Position numbers and translations under genes: made by a program. Below the pieces are notes generated by a model that saw nothing but the letters and a program-made list of their open reading frames with translations, was not told the origin of the DNA and did not search any database. Below are positions 50,568 to 59,704 of a stretch of 64,000 nt of DNA, in pieces; position 1 is the first letter of the stretch; every line of letters starts with the position of its first letter. Source of the stretch: Paracoccus fistulariae (lineage in GTDB: Bacteria > Pseudomonadota > Alphaproteobacteria > Rhodobacterales > Rhodobacteraceae); contig NZ_CP067136.1 in the NCBI RefSeq assembly GCF_028553785.1, positions 2,788,501-2,852,500 on the forward strand, written 5' to 3'.

Positions 50568-51351
50568 CGGTACTCTCCGTCTTCGTGGCCTGCGACTGTC
50601 GCGTGACAAGTTGCGTGGGCTTGGTTCGATAGCGGACACCCCGCGAAAACAGCTTCGCGGCCTGCCAATGGATCAGCCCGACAACGCGCAAGGGCTGCCA
50701 TGCGTTGCGCAGCGTTGCACGGCGCAGGCTGGCACGGGTCAGCGGGCGCGCCTGCCCCGCCATCGAGGTTTGAAGCCGCAGCGTCCCGTCAACGCCGATC
50801 CAGTCCACCCAGGCGCCGAAGCGCCCCGGGCCGGGATCGAAGCGAAAGACATAGCTGCCCTCGCGCGGCAGGAAGGGCGAGACGTGAAACAGCTTGTCGC
50901 CGGTCAGCCGGTCGCTGCGCCGGATGGGGCGGTTATCGGGGTGGTGGCACAGGTACAGATGGCTTTCGCCGAATGTGTTCGAGACCTCGGCCAGAACGGC
51001 GCGCAGCCCCTGATCGTCGCGGGCCAGCCAGAAGCTGACCGGATTGAACCCGTTCAGAAGCCCGCGCGGCATGGTCACCAGCGTGGTATGGCAATGATCC
51101 AACCCGATCGCGCCAAGCTGATCGCGGATGAAATCGGACAGCGGGCTGCCATCCCGCGCGCCGTAATCCCTGCGCAGCAGCCGCCAGATCCCGGCACGGT
51201 CGGGGCGAAGCGGCAGGCGGTCAGCCTCCAGCGCCTCGACCGGCAGCGCCGCGTAGAGCGCGCGATACCGGAATTGCCGCGACACATCGCCCGACCGCGC
51301 ATGCCAGATCGCCGCGTCGATCAGCGCGCCGTCCCACAGATCGACGCTCAT
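50560..51351 (-). CDS. DUF1365 family protein
   Basis: 263 residues starting MSVDLWDGALIDAAIWHARS. DUF1365 members co-occur with CFA-synthase-like enzymes and FAD amine-oxidase-like proteins; here GLLNGFNPVSFWLARDDQG and LFHVSPFLPREGSYVFRFDP are characteristic. Reaction unknown. Its start overlaps the FAD enzyme stop (ATGA, 51348-51351). Confidence 0.88.
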   Translation of the reverse strand: MSVDLWDGALIDAAIWHARSGDVSRQFRYRALYAALPVEALEADRLPLRPDRAGIWRLLRRDYGARDGSPLSDFIRDQLGAIGLDHCHTTLVTMPRGLLNGFNPVSFWLARDDQGLRAVLAEVSNTFGESHLYLCHHPDNRPIRRSDRLTGDKLFHVSPFLPREGSYVFRFDPGPGRFGAWVDWIGVDGTLRLQTSMAGQARPLTRASLRRATLRNAWQPLRVVGLIHWQAAKLFSRGVRYRTKPTQLVTRQSQATKTESTDV

Positions 51352-52634
51352 CGCGCCAGCCTTTTCGCCGGGGTCCAGGGATCGGCGCCCAATGGCCAGT
51401 CGATGCCCATTGCCTGTGCCACGCGCAGGGCCGAAAGCAGGCCGTCTTCGTGAAAGCCAAAGCGGGTCCATGCACCGGCGTAATAGATCCCGCCGCGCCC
51501 CTGGATCCCGGGCAGGCGGTCCTGCGCCGCAACGGCGGCCGCGTCGAATTGCGGATGGGCGAAAATCGCCTCGTCATGGATATGGGTGGGCTCGATCTCG
51601 GGGTTCAGGGTGACGATCAGCGGGTGCCGGGTTTGCAGATTCTGCAAGCGGTTCATCCAATAGGACAGGCTGATCGGCCGGTCCGTCGCAGGCGTCGCAC
51701 CGCGTGTCACATAGTTCCAGGACGCCCAGGCAGAGCGCCGCCGGGGCATCAGCCGCGTATCCGAATGCAGCGCCATCCGGTTGGGCTGCGTCCGCATCGC
51801 CCCCAGAATCGCGGTTTCCTCGTGATCGGGCTGCTGCAACATCGCCAAAGCCTGCGGCGCATGGGTCGCAAAGACAACCGCGTCAAAGCGTTCTTCGCCG
51901 CGCGGGCTGGCAATCACCACGCCATCGCCATCGCGCCGCACGGAATCCACCGGACAGGACAGCCTGACATCGCCCGAGATCCGTTTCAGCATCGCCGAGA
52001 CATAGCTTTGCGACCCGCCCGTGACGGTCAGCCATTGCGGCTGACCATTCACCGACAGCAGCCCGTGATTGTCAAAAAAGCGCACGAAGGTGCTGGCCGG
52101 GAATTGCATCATATCTGCTGTCGGCGTCGACCAGATCGCCCCCGAGATCGGCAGCAGGAACCGGTCGCGAAACTCATCGCCCAGACGCAGGGACCGGATC
52201 AGCTCTCCGATGCTGCCTTCGTGGTTCTGATAGGTCGGCGCCTGCCTGAAAAAGCGCAGGATATCGCGGATCAGCCGCCAATGCCCGGCATCCATCAGGC
52301 ACATGGGCTGCGCGAACATGGCGCGGGTGGAAAAGGTGCCATATTCATAACGGCCATCCGCGAAGCTGGCGGCGAAGGACATGTCGCTTGGTTCCAGCGC
52401 GACGCCCAGATGTTCCATCAGCGGCACGAACAGCGGATAGGTGCGGCGATTGCAGACGATGAAGCCGGTATCGACATCGACGTCCTCGGCGCGCACGGTG
52501 CGGGCATGCCCGCCGGCCCGGGCTTCCTTTTCAAACAGCGTGACCTCGTGATGCGGATCCAGCAGCCAGGCCGCGCCCAGACCCGAGATTCCGCTGCCAA
52601 TGACCGCGACACGCCCTCGTTTCACACCCCTCAC
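51348..52634 (-). CDS. NAD(P)/FAD-dependent oxidoreductase, amine-oxidase fold (lipid operon)
   Basis: 428 residues. FAD-binding VAVIGSGISGLGAAWLLD followed by the DTGFIVCNRRTYPLF stretch and a C-terminal GIYYAGAWTRFGFHEDGLLS typical of FAD amine-oxidase/desaturase-like proteins. First gene of the coupled operon with DUF1365 and the CFA-like methyltransferase. Likely oxidises or desaturates a modified fatty acyl chain; possible relation to furan fatty acid synthesis. Confidence 0.85.
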   Translation of the reverse strand: MRGVKRGRVAVIGSGISGLGAAWLLDPHHEVTLFEKEARAGGHARTVRAEDVDVDTGFIVCNRRTYPLFVPLMEHLGVALEPSDMSFAASFADGRYEYGTFSTRAMFAQPMCLMDAGHWRLIRDILRFFRQAPTYQNHEGSIGELIRSLRLGDEFRDRFLLPISGAIWSTPTADMMQFPASTFVRFFDNHGLLSVNGQPQWLTVTGGSQSYVSAMLKRISGDVRLSCPVDSVRRDGDGVVIASPRGEERFDAVVFATHAPQALAMLQQPDHEETAILGAMRTQPNRMALHSDTRLMPRRRSAWASWNYVTRGATPATDRPISLSYWMNRLQNLQTRHPLIVTLNPEIEPTHIHDEAIFAHPQFDAAAVAAQDRLPGIQGRGGIYYAGAWTRFGFHEDGLLSALRVAQAMGIDWPLGADPWTPAKRLAR

Positions 52635-52969
52635 GCCCGGACCTCTTCTGCCTTGACGCGCGGATGGGCGTTGATGTGGCGAGGCCGACTGCCTCCGGCA
52701 TGGATCGGCGTGCCGACAGGTGGGACAGAGCCGTGCAGGAACGCGCTGCGGAGACAGGGAGTTTGCACCGTTGTTGGGAAGAAAATCAGGGCCTTGGTCC
52801 TTCTATCATCGTTACTTCACAGACGAGATCGCAGCCCAGATTGTTGCATCAATCACGCTTTCGTGAATATTGCTTCGGCCTTGCGGCGGCTCGTGCTGAC
52901 ATGACCTGAACCATGTCCGCCAACTACGGTTGCGATCACGGCGCGACTGCAGACTGTCGCCCTGCGGGC
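52635..52969. other. Intergenic region upstream of the lipid operon
   Basis: 335 bases between the divergently relevant GFA stop and the operon start. It should hold the operon promoter; I looked for an RpoE/ChrR-type TGATCC box with a TAAG/TAA -10 on the minus strand and found no convincing match. Confidence 0.4.
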
Positions 52970-53353
52970 CTATGGTTCGTCCCGATCTTTATCGAAGCTG
53001 GGCAGGCCCTCGAACGGGGGAAGCCAGGCCTCGCGGCGGCAGGTCCAAAGCTGGTAGTCCGGGACAAACTGGTCGATCTCGTCCATCGCGCCAAGATGCA
53101 CCTCGATTTCATCGCCCGAACGCGACAGGACCGAGGATCCGCAGCGGGGGCAGAAGGCGCGGCCCTGATAGTCGGACAGATCGCCGGTGATGTCGACGGC
53201 ATCCTGCGGATAGATCGCAGCTGCAAAGAACAGCGCGCCGTGATGCTTGCGACAGTCCAGACAATGGCACAGCCCGACGCGCAATGGCGCCCCTGTCGCC
53301 TGAAAGCGAACCTTGCCGCACAGGCAGCCGCCGGAACATCGCGCCGCTTTCAT
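52970..53353 (-). CDS. GFA-family (Mss4-like) zinc protein
   Basis: 127 residues with the zinc-site cysteines: CSGGCLCGKVRF, LCHCLDCRKHHG and FCPRCGSSVL. The fold is that of glutathione-dependent formaldehyde-activating enzyme, but small members like this have unproven activities. Ten bases after DUF2794, probably co-transcribed. Confidence 0.88.
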   Translation of the reverse strand: MKAARCSGGCLCGKVRFQATGAPLRVGLCHCLDCRKHHGALFFAAAIYPQDAVDITGDLSDYQGRAFCPRCGSSVLSRSGDEIEVHLGAMDEIDQFVPDYQLWTCRREAWLPPFEGLPSFDKDRDEP

Positions 53354-53362
53354 CCCCGGACC

Positions 53363-53698
53363 TTATTCCACCGCCCGGATCAGCTTCTTGTCCAGCACAC
53401 GCAGCACCTGTGCCAGATCGTGGCCGCGTTTCAGGATGCGCCCATCCATGCCGATCACCGCATAGGCGCCCTGCGCGCCGCGCAGCCGGGGGCGCTTTTC
53501 GATCCGATACAGCGGATGTTCGGTCGCACGGCGAAAGACGCTGAAGATCGCGACCTCTTTCAGGAAGGACATGGCATAGTCGCGCCACTCTCCTGCGGCG
53601 ACGAATCTGCCATAGACGGACAGGATCAGGCCCAGCTCTTGCCGGTCAAAGACAACGCGATCTGGATCAGCCGGAAAGGGCGGCGCTGCATTCATCAT
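53363..53698 (-). CDS. DUF2794 family protein
   Basis: 111 residues, beginning MMNAAPPFPADPDRVVFDRQ and containing LILSVYGRFVAAGEWRDYAM and LYRIEKRPRLRGAQGAYAVI, typical of the alphaproteobacterial DUF2794 family. Function unknown. I took the Met pair near 53698; the longer frame runs through the terminator of the upstream genes. Confidence 0.85.
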   Translation of the reverse strand: MMNAAPPFPADPDRVVFDRQELGLILSVYGRFVAAGEWRDYAMSFLKEVAIFSVFRRATEHPLYRIEKRPRLRGAQGAYAVIGMDGRILKRGHDLAQVLRVLDKKLIRAVE

Positions 53699-53735
53699 AT
53701 CGGGATGGTGGCACCGGCTGCGGTGCAAATCAATG

Positions 53736-53765
53736 CAAAAAGGCGGCATCGCCGGATGCCGCCTT
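53736..53765 (-). terminator. Rho-independent terminator of the I78-type genes
   Basis: On the minus strand a 10-bp stem AAGGCGGCAT/ATGCCGCCTT with a 6-base loop is followed by TTTTT. Placed 20 bases after the stop of the 94-residue gene. Confidence 0.8.
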
Positions 53766-53785
53766 CGGTTGCGTCAATGGGCCGG

Positions 53786-54070
53786 TCAGTAGCAGCTGAC
53801 CTTCTCGATCCGGCCGCTGGCGCCATATTCGATATTCAGCCGCTTCGCCTGAAAATCGGCGGTAACGGCGTCATCGGGACCGATCTGGCGGGTGCCAATG
53901 GGGAAATTCATCTGATCCAACACGGCGCGCGGTTGGCCGATCAGCCCCTGATAGGCCGAGGCGCGGCAGGCATCGCCCGCCTCATCCGGTTTCGGGGTCA
54001 CCGGCACCGGATCGCACGCGGCAAGAATCGCGGTGCCGGTCAGGGCCAGCAGAATAGGCAGGTGGCGCAT
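53786..54070 (-). CDS. I78-type peptidase inhibitor-like lipoprotein
   Basis: 94 residues with a lipoprotein signal peptide: hydrophobic LLALTGTAILAAC gives a lipobox ending at Cys. The mature part (SAYQGLIGQPRAVLDQMNFP ... GRIEKVSCY) matches the I78 inhibitor fold, whose members block serine peptidases. Likely anchored in the periplasm. It directly follows a related lipoprotein gene, six bases upstream, suggesting tandem duplication. Confidence 0.8.
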   Translation of the reverse strand: MRHLPILLALTGTAILAACDPVPVTPKPDEAGDACRASAYQGLIGQPRAVLDQMNFPIGTRQIGPDDAVTADFQAKRLNIEYGASGRIEKVSCY

Positions 54071-54075
54071 GGCAA

Positions 54076-54438
54076 TCATCCGCAATCGACATTCGTGACA
54101 TTCCCGGCAGCATCCAGCCGGAAGACGACGCGGTTCGGATCATATTCCTGCGGCTCGATCCCGCGATATTCGACGACGCGATATTCCTTGGTCACGCCAA
54201 GGGTCGGGATCACGCTTCCCGGCTGGTTCAGCGCGCTGGTATAGTTCTTGGCGCCGCACAGGTCCGGCTTGCGCTCTTCCAGGCCGCTGATGCCGCTTGC
54301 CGCGGCGGGAACAGGCTGCACCGGCGCGGGGGCGACGGCGGGCTGGTCATAGGCAGGGACGGGGGCGGGTGCGGGCATGCAACCCGCCAGCGCGGCGGCG
54401 GCCGCGATCAGCGGCAGGATCAACTTGGTCTGGGTCAT
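54076..54438 (-). CDS. Second I78-like lipoprotein with Pro/Ala linker
   Basis: 120 residues; signal peptide with lipobox (IAAAAALAGC), then a Pro/Ala-rich linker (PAPAPVPAYDQPAVAPAPVQ) and an I78-like domain: LCGAKNYTSALNQPGSVIPT ... FRLDAAGNVTNVDCG. The linker would hold the inhibitor domain away from the membrane. Upstream partner of the 94-residue gene. The ATG at 54438 is preferred over a longer frame without a signal peptide. Confidence 0.75.
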   Translation of the reverse strand: MTQTKLILPLIAAAAALAGCMPAPAPVPAYDQPAVAPAPVQPVPAAASGISGLEERKPDLCGAKNYTSALNQPGSVIPTLGVTKEYRVVEYRGIEPQEYDPNRVVFRLDAAGNVTNVDCG

Positions 54439-54583
54439 CGTGCTATGGTCTCTTCCCTCATGCGCGCCTGTTATCACGTCAGGCTTTCGCGACCATGTAT
54501 AGGCCGCTTGCGCCGGTCTGAGAAGCCAAGGGCTGGCTCACGTTTATATCAGTGTTGCCCATCTGTCGGGGCCAGCCCCCGGT

Positions 54584-55234
54584 TCATTCCGCAGCCGTCA
54601 TCCGTTCCGCATCATTCGCCAGCCGTGTATAGGCCCGCAGAAAGACCCGCGCCGCCGAATCCGCGTTTCGCGCCAGTTCCGGCTCGGTCACGGGATCGCG
54701 CTTGCCCAGAAGTGCCGCATCCATCAGCCCGGTTCCGGCGAGGCAGACAAGCTGTTCGGCCGCCACGACGCTGTCCTCGATCTGCAGCTCGCCGCCCGCG
54801 ACCCAACGATCCAGATGCGGGCGCAGCTCATCCACCAGCAGCCTGCGGACCGTCGCACGATAGTCGGCGGCAAGACCCGCAAAGCGACCGGCTTCGGCCA
54901 CATGGATGCGATACATATGCACATTCGCGGGGGTAACCAGCCACACCGCAATCTGCCTGGCGATCAGGGGAATCGCCTGTTCCGCAGTCGTATCTGACGA
55001 AATTTTGATCGGGGTAATCTCTCCCAAGCGCCGCAATTCGGTGCCGATCGCCTCGTCGAACATCAATTTCTTGTCTGGAAAATAGCTGTAGAGCGTCGCC
55101 TTGGAAACAGCGGCGGCCTGCGCAATTTCATCGACGCTCGCCCCGGCATAGCCGTCGCGAAGAAAAATGTTCTTGGCGCCCTCTACGACCTGGCTGAACT
55201 TGCGCCCCTGGCTAACTGTTTGTTTTTTCTTCAT
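54584..55234 (-). CDS. TetR-family transcriptional regulator
   Basis: 216 residues: N-terminal HTH (FLRDGYAGASVDEIAQAAAV, SKATLYSYFPDKKLMFDEAI) and an all-helical ligand domain like the TetR_C_7/AefR group. Divergent from the glutamate-type dehydrogenase gene, 232 bases apart, which it may or may not control. Confidence 0.88.
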   Translation of the reverse strand: MKKKQTVSQGRKFSQVVEGAKNIFLRDGYAGASVDEIAQAAAVSKATLYSYFPDKKLMFDEAIGTELRRLGEITPIKISSDTTAEQAIPLIARQIAVWLVTPANVHMYRIHVAEAGRFAGLAADYRATVRRLLVDELRPHLDRWVAGGELQIEDSVVAAEQLVCLAGTGLMDAALLGKRDPVTEPELARNADSAARVFLRAYTRLANDAERMTAAE

Positions 55235-55466
55235 GATCAGTCCTGAACTTGGTACAACGGCGTGCTGGTTACTTTAGATAATGCGATAACTTACCTTTGG
55301 GTTTCGTCACAATTTTCATTCTGTGCAAGTAGACCGCTCAAAGGTGCTGTATGTTGGAGCAATTTTGCTTGAAAAATAATCAACTCTTTCGTGACGACGA
55401 CCAGCCGCTTCGACTAGCCTGAAGGATCAGAGGTGGAGAATCGATTAACAATTGAAGGAGGGACCT

Positions 55467-56894
55467 ATGTCAGTTGGCCAAACGTCTTTTCGCGACTCTG
55501 TCGAGCGGATGTACACGCATGCGGCGGGCTTCATGAATCTTTCGCCCGGTCTGGAAGAAAAGATCCGGGTTTGCAATTCGACCTATACCGTGCGTTTCGG
55601 CGTTCGTCTGCGGGGGCAGATCCAGACCTTCACGGGCTACAGGTCGGTCCACTCTGAACATATGGAGCCGGTCAAGGGCGGTATTCGCTATTCGCTGGAT
55701 GTCACCCAGGACGAGGTCGAGGCGCTGGCGGCGCTGATGACATTCAAATGCGCGCTGGTCGAGGTGCCCTTTGGGGGTTCGAAAGGCGGGCTGTGCATCG
55801 ATCCGCGCGCCTGGGAAGAGCATGAGCTGGAGATGATCACCCGCCGCTTCACCTATGAGCTGTCGCGCCGCAACCTGATCTCTCCCAGCCAGAACGTGCC
55901 CGCCCCCGACATGGGCACGGGCGAACGCGAAATGGCCTGGATGGCCGATGCCTATAAGCGGCTTCACCCCGATGATATCAATGCGCGCGGCTGCGTGACC
56001 GGCAAGCCCTTGTCCTTTGGCGGCATCGCCGGCCGTGTCGAGGCGACGGGGCGCGGCGTGCAATATGCGATCCACGAATTCTTCCGCCATCCCGATGCGA
56101 TGAAGACCGCCGGCATGGAGGGGCAACTGGCGGGCAAAAGGGTCATCGTGCAGGGTCTGGGCAATGTGGGCTATCACGCCGCCAAGTTCCTTTCGACCGA
56201 AGATGACGCCCGCATCATTGCCGTGGCCGAACGTGACGGCGCGGTGATGAATACGGCCGGTCTGGATATCGACAAGCTGCGCGCCCATATCGCCGAAACC
56301 GGCGGCGTACATGGTTTCCCCGACGCGGAATATTCGCAAAACAGCCTTGGCGCGCTGGAACTGGAATGCGACATCCTGATCCCCGCCGCGGTCGAGGGCG
56401 TGATCAACACCGGCAATGCCGACAAGATCAACACCCGCCTGATCGTCGAGGCCGCGAATGGTCCCGTCACCGCCGAGGCCGATGAGGTGCTGAAAAAGCG
56501 CGGCGTGGTGATCATTCCCGACATGTATGCCAATGCGGGCGGTGTGACCGTGTCCTATTTCGAATGGGTCAAGAACCTGACCCATATCCGCTTCGGCCGC
56601 ATGCAGCGCCGCGAGCAAGAGGCCCGGCATCTGATGCTGGTGAATGAACTTGAACGGCTGTCGGCGGATCGCGGCCTTGGCTGGACCCTGTCCGACAATT
56701 TCAAGGACCGCTATCTGAAGGGCGCAAGCGAGCTGGAACTGGTGCGTTCGGGTCTTGACGACACCATGCGCGCCGCGTTCCAGAGCATGGCCGAGGTCTG
56801 GTATACAAACGAACGTGTCGATGACCTGCGCACGGCGGCCTATATCGTGTCCATCGACCGCATCTCGCAATCCTATCGCGCGATGGGCCTGTAA
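55467..56894 (+). CDS. Glu/Leu/Phe/Val dehydrogenase (NAD(P)-glutamate dehydrogenase type)
   Basis: 475 residues. Substrate/catalytic segments: VKGGIRYSLDVTQDEVEALA, FGGSKGG and VPAPDMGTGEREMAWM; NAD(P)-binding VIVQGLGNVGYHAAKFL. Interconverts glutamate and 2-oxoglutarate plus ammonia, or a branched amino acid equivalent. The strong site GAAGGAGGGACC lies before the ATG at 55467. Confidence 0.9.
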   Translation: MSVGQTSFRDSVERMYTHAAGFMNLSPGLEEKIRVCNSTYTVRFGVRLRGQIQTFTGYRSVHSEHMEPVKGGIRYSLDVTQDEVEALAALMTFKCALVEVPFGGSKGGLCIDPRAWEEHELEMITRRFTYELSRRNLISPSQNVPAPDMGTGEREMAWMADAYKRLHPDDINARGCVTGKPLSFGGIAGRVEATGRGVQYAIHEFFRHPDAMKTAGMEGQLAGKRVIVQGLGNVGYHAAKFLSTEDDARIIAVAERDGAVMNTAGLDIDKLRAHIAETGGVHGFPDAEYSQNSLGALELECDILIPAAVEGVINTGNADKINTRLIVEAANGPVTAEADEVLKKRGVVIIPDMYANAGGVTVSYFEWVKNLTHIRFGRMQRREQEARHLMLVNELERLSADRGLGWTLSDNFKDRYLKGASELELVRSGLDDTMRAAFQSMAEVWYTNERVDDLRTAAYIVSIDRISQSYRAMGL

Positions 56895-56898
56895 CCGG

Positions 56899-57867
56899 TC
56901 AGGATCTGGGGGCGGCGGCGCGGCGCAATCTGTCGTTGATCGCCACCCCCAACCCGTGATCCGGGATCGGATCGACCGCAATCGGACGGCCAAGGCTGTC
57001 CGCACGGCGCAGCATGTCGAACAGATTGGCCGCGGCCTCGGTCAGATCGCCGACAGAGGACAGGGCGAAGGGGCCCGGTCGGCCAAAGGTCAGATGCGTC
57101 TCGCCCTCGCGCGTCTCGGTGGCGTTCAGGCGCAGGTGCGCCTTGGGTGCGTAATGGCTGGTCAGCTGGCCGGGCGCATTGGGGGCGGACTGATCGGCTG
57201 TGTAACCGGCCAGTTCGTGACCCAGTGCCGCCTCTATCGCCTCGGCCGGGATGCCGCCGGGACGCAGCAGCGTGGCGCGGCCATGCACCCAGCCGATGAT
57301 GGTGGATTCCACGCCGACGGGGCAGGGGCCCGCATCCAGCACGGCGGCGATCCTGCCCGACAGGCCGCCTTCCGGGTCCAGCACATGATCGGCGCTGGTC
57401 GGGCTGATCCGGCCCGAAGCATTGGCGGATGGCGCGGCCAGCGGACCGCCAAAGCGGCGCAGCAGCGCCCGCGCGGTGTCATTGGCAGGCAGGCGCAGCG
57501 CAATCGTGTCCAGCCCCGCCGTCACCAGCGAGGCGATCCGGGCAATTGGCCGCAGCGGCAGCACCAGCGTCAGCGCGCCGGGCCAGAAGGCATCGGCCAG
57601 CAGACCGGCCTCTGGCCCGAAGACGCCGATTTCATCGGCCATCGCCCGGTCGGCCAGATGCACGATCAGCGGATTGAAGCTGGGCCGCCCCTTGGCCGCA
57701 TAGATCCGCGCCACCGCATCGCCGTTGCGCGCGTCGCCGGCAAGGCCATAGACCGTCTCGGTCGGGATGGCGACGGTTTCGCCCTGGGCCAGCAGCGTCG
57801 CGGCCTGTTCGATACCGCCATCATCCGCGATCAAGCGGCGGGTTTGCTTTGTGACGTGGGGTTTCAT
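56899..57867 (-). CDS. L-threonylcarbamoyladenylate synthase, Sua5 type
   Basis: 322 residues: N-terminal YrdC/SUA5 domain (GETVAIPTETVYGLAGDARN, IYAAKGRPSFNPLIVHLAD, AAPSANASGRISPTSA) and the C-terminal Sua5 extension after the SHYAPKA linker. Makes threonylcarbamoyl-AMP from Thr, bicarbonate and ATP for the t6A modification of ANN-decoding tRNAs. Converges with the dehydrogenase gene, 4 bases apart. Confidence 0.92.
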   Translation of the reverse strand: MKPHVTKQTRRLIADDGGIEQAATLLAQGETVAIPTETVYGLAGDARNGDAVARIYAAKGRPSFNPLIVHLADRAMADEIGVFGPEAGLLADAFWPGALTLVLPLRPIARIASLVTAGLDTIALRLPANDTARALLRRFGGPLAAPSANASGRISPTSADHVLDPEGGLSGRIAAVLDAGPCPVGVESTIIGWVHGRATLLRPGGIPAEAIEAALGHELAGYTADQSAPNAPGQLTSHYAPKAHLRLNATETREGETHLTFGRPGPFALSSVGDLTEAAANLFDMLRRADSLGRPIAVDPIPDHGLGVAINDRLRRAAAPRS

Positions 57868-58006
57868 CCATGATCACCCTGATCGGCCTTCGTTATGACG
57901 CCGGGTTTTTGTTGAGCCTGACGGCAGGCTTCCTAAGATATCCGTACACGCATTTTGATAGTCGCGACTTTGGGTAAAGCCAAGCCGCGCTTGGGGGAGA
58001 AGGAAG

Positions 58007-59704
58007 ATGGCTTACACTGCACCGGTCGAACAGATCAGTTTTATCCTGAACAATATCGTCGGGTTTCCTGAACTTGCCAACAGCGAGCGCTTTGCCGATG
58101 CGACCTCGGAAACGGCCGAGGCGATCCTGTCGGAAGCGGGCAAGATGGCCACCAATGTGCTGGCGCCGCTGAACCGCAATGGCGATGAACATCCGGCCGT
58201 TCTGGAAAACGGCAAGCTGCGCTCCAGCCCCGGATATGCCGAGGGTTTCCGCGCGATTGCCGAGGGGGGCTGGATCGGCCTGCCCGCCAATCCCGATTAT
58301 GGCGGAATGGGTCTGCCGCAGGCGCTGAACATGTCGGTGTCGGAAATGATGGCGGGCGCCTGCCTGTCGCTGCAACTGAACCCGCTGCTGACGCAGGGCC
58401 AGATCGAGGCGCTGGAACATCACGCCAGCGATGAGCTGAAATCGCTGTACCTGCCCAAGCTGATCAGCGGCGAATGGTCGGGCACGATGAACCTGACCGA
58501 ACCGGGCGCGGGCAGCGATGTCGGCGCGCTGAGCAGCAAGGCCGAGCGCAACGATGACGGCACCTACAGCGTTACCGGGCAGAAGATCTTCATCACCTGG
58601 GGCGATAGTGATGTGACGGAAAACGTCTGCCATCTGGTGCTGGCGCGCCTGCCCGATGGCGGCAAGGGCACCAAGGGCATCAGCCTGTTCATGGTGCCGA
58701 AGCTGATCCCGGATGCCGAGGGCAATCCCGGCGTGGCCAACAGCCTGAAGGTGGTCAGCCTTGAAGAAAAACTTGGCATCCACGGCAGCCCGACCTGCGT
58801 GATGTCCTATGACGGCGCGACCGGCTGGCTGGTTGGCAAGGAGCATGGCGGCATGGCGGCCATGTTCACGATGATGAATGTCGCGCGTCTGGGCGTTGGC
58901 ATGCAGGGCGTCGGCGTGGCCGAGGCGGCATTGCAACAGGCCGTGGCCTATGCCCATGACCGCAACCAGATGGGTCCGATCATCCAGCACCCCGATGTGC
59001 GCCGGATGCTGGCCACCGCCCGGGCCGAGATCTTTGCCGCCCGCGCCATCTGCCTGGCCTGCGCCACCGCCATCGACATGGAAATTGCCACCGGCGATGC
59101 CGAACATGCGGCCCGCGCGGCCTTCCTGACGCCGATTGCCAAGGCTTACGGCACCGATGTCGGCTGCCGCGTGGCCGATACCGGCGTGCAGGTGCATGGC
59201 GGCATGGGCTATGTCGAGGAAACCGGCGCCGCGCAATATCTTCGCGATGTGCGCATCACCCCGATCTATGAGGGAACGAACGGCATTCAGGCGATGGATC
59301 TGGTCGGCCGCAAGCTTTCGGACGGGGGCGAGGCCGCGATGCGGCTGCTGGATGAGATCCTTGATGGCGCGAAGGCCGTGCAGCCCTCGCATCCCGATCT
59401 GGCCAATCAGGTCTGGCAGGCCGCCGAGACCCTGCGTGAAGCCACGCAAGAGATGCTGGAGCGTGACATGGCCGAGCGTTTCGCGGGCGCTGTGCCCTAT
59501 CTGTCGGCTTTCGCGCGGGTGCTGGGCGGGGCCTATCACCTGAAGGCCGCGCAGAATGGCGGGGCCGATCATCTGGCGCTGGCGCGGGTCTATATGGCAC
59601 GGGTCCTGCCGCGCTATGCCTCGGACCTTGTCGAGGCGCAGGCGGGTCTGGCCGATCTCAGCCAGATTGACGACGCGGTTCTGGCCGGTGAATTCCGGGC
59701 GTGA
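58007..59704 (+). CDS. Acyl-CoA dehydrogenase with C-terminal extension (DmdC/FadE-like clade)
   Basis: 565 residues, longer than the 380-residue short-chain type. FAD-site MNLTEPGAGSDVGALSSKAE, catalytic Glu in ITPIYEGTNGIQAMDLVGRK and an alpha-helical C-terminal domain are visible. Members oxidise acyl-CoAs, including 3-methylthiopropanoyl-CoA (DmdC); the substrate here is open. Strong ribosome site GGGGGAGAAGGAAG. The stop overlaps the next start (GTGA). Confidence 0.88.
   Translation: MAYTAPVEQISFILNNIVGFPELANSERFADATSETAEAILSEAGKMATNVLAPLNRNGDEHPAVLENGKLRSSPGYAEGFRAIAEGGWIGLPANPDYGGMGLPQALNMSVSEMMAGACLSLQLNPLLTQGQIEALEHHASDELKSLYLPKLISGEWSGTMNLTEPGAGSDVGALSSKAERNDDGTYSVTGQKIFITWGDSDVTENVCHLVLARLPDGGKGTKGISLFMVPKLIPDAEGNPGVANSLKVVSLEEKLGIHGSPTCVMSYDGATGWLVGKEHGGMAAMFTMMNVARLGVGMQGVGVAEAALQQAVAYAHDRNQMGPIIQHPDVRRMLATARAEIFAARAICLACATAIDMEIATGDAEHAARAAFLTPIAKAYGTDVGCRVADTGVQVHGGMGYVEETGAAQYLRDVRITPIYEGTNGIQAMDLVGRKLSDGGEAAMRLLDEILDGAKAVQPSHPDLANQVWQAAETLREATQEMLERDMAERFAGAVPYLSAFARVLGGAYHLKAAQNGGADHLALARVYMARVLPRYASDLVEAQAGLADLSQIDDAVLAGEFRA

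Noticed and set aside
52635..52969. RpoE/ChrR promoter before the lipid operon
   Set aside because: No convincing TGATCC-like -35 with a correctly spaced -10 on the minus strand could be found by eye.
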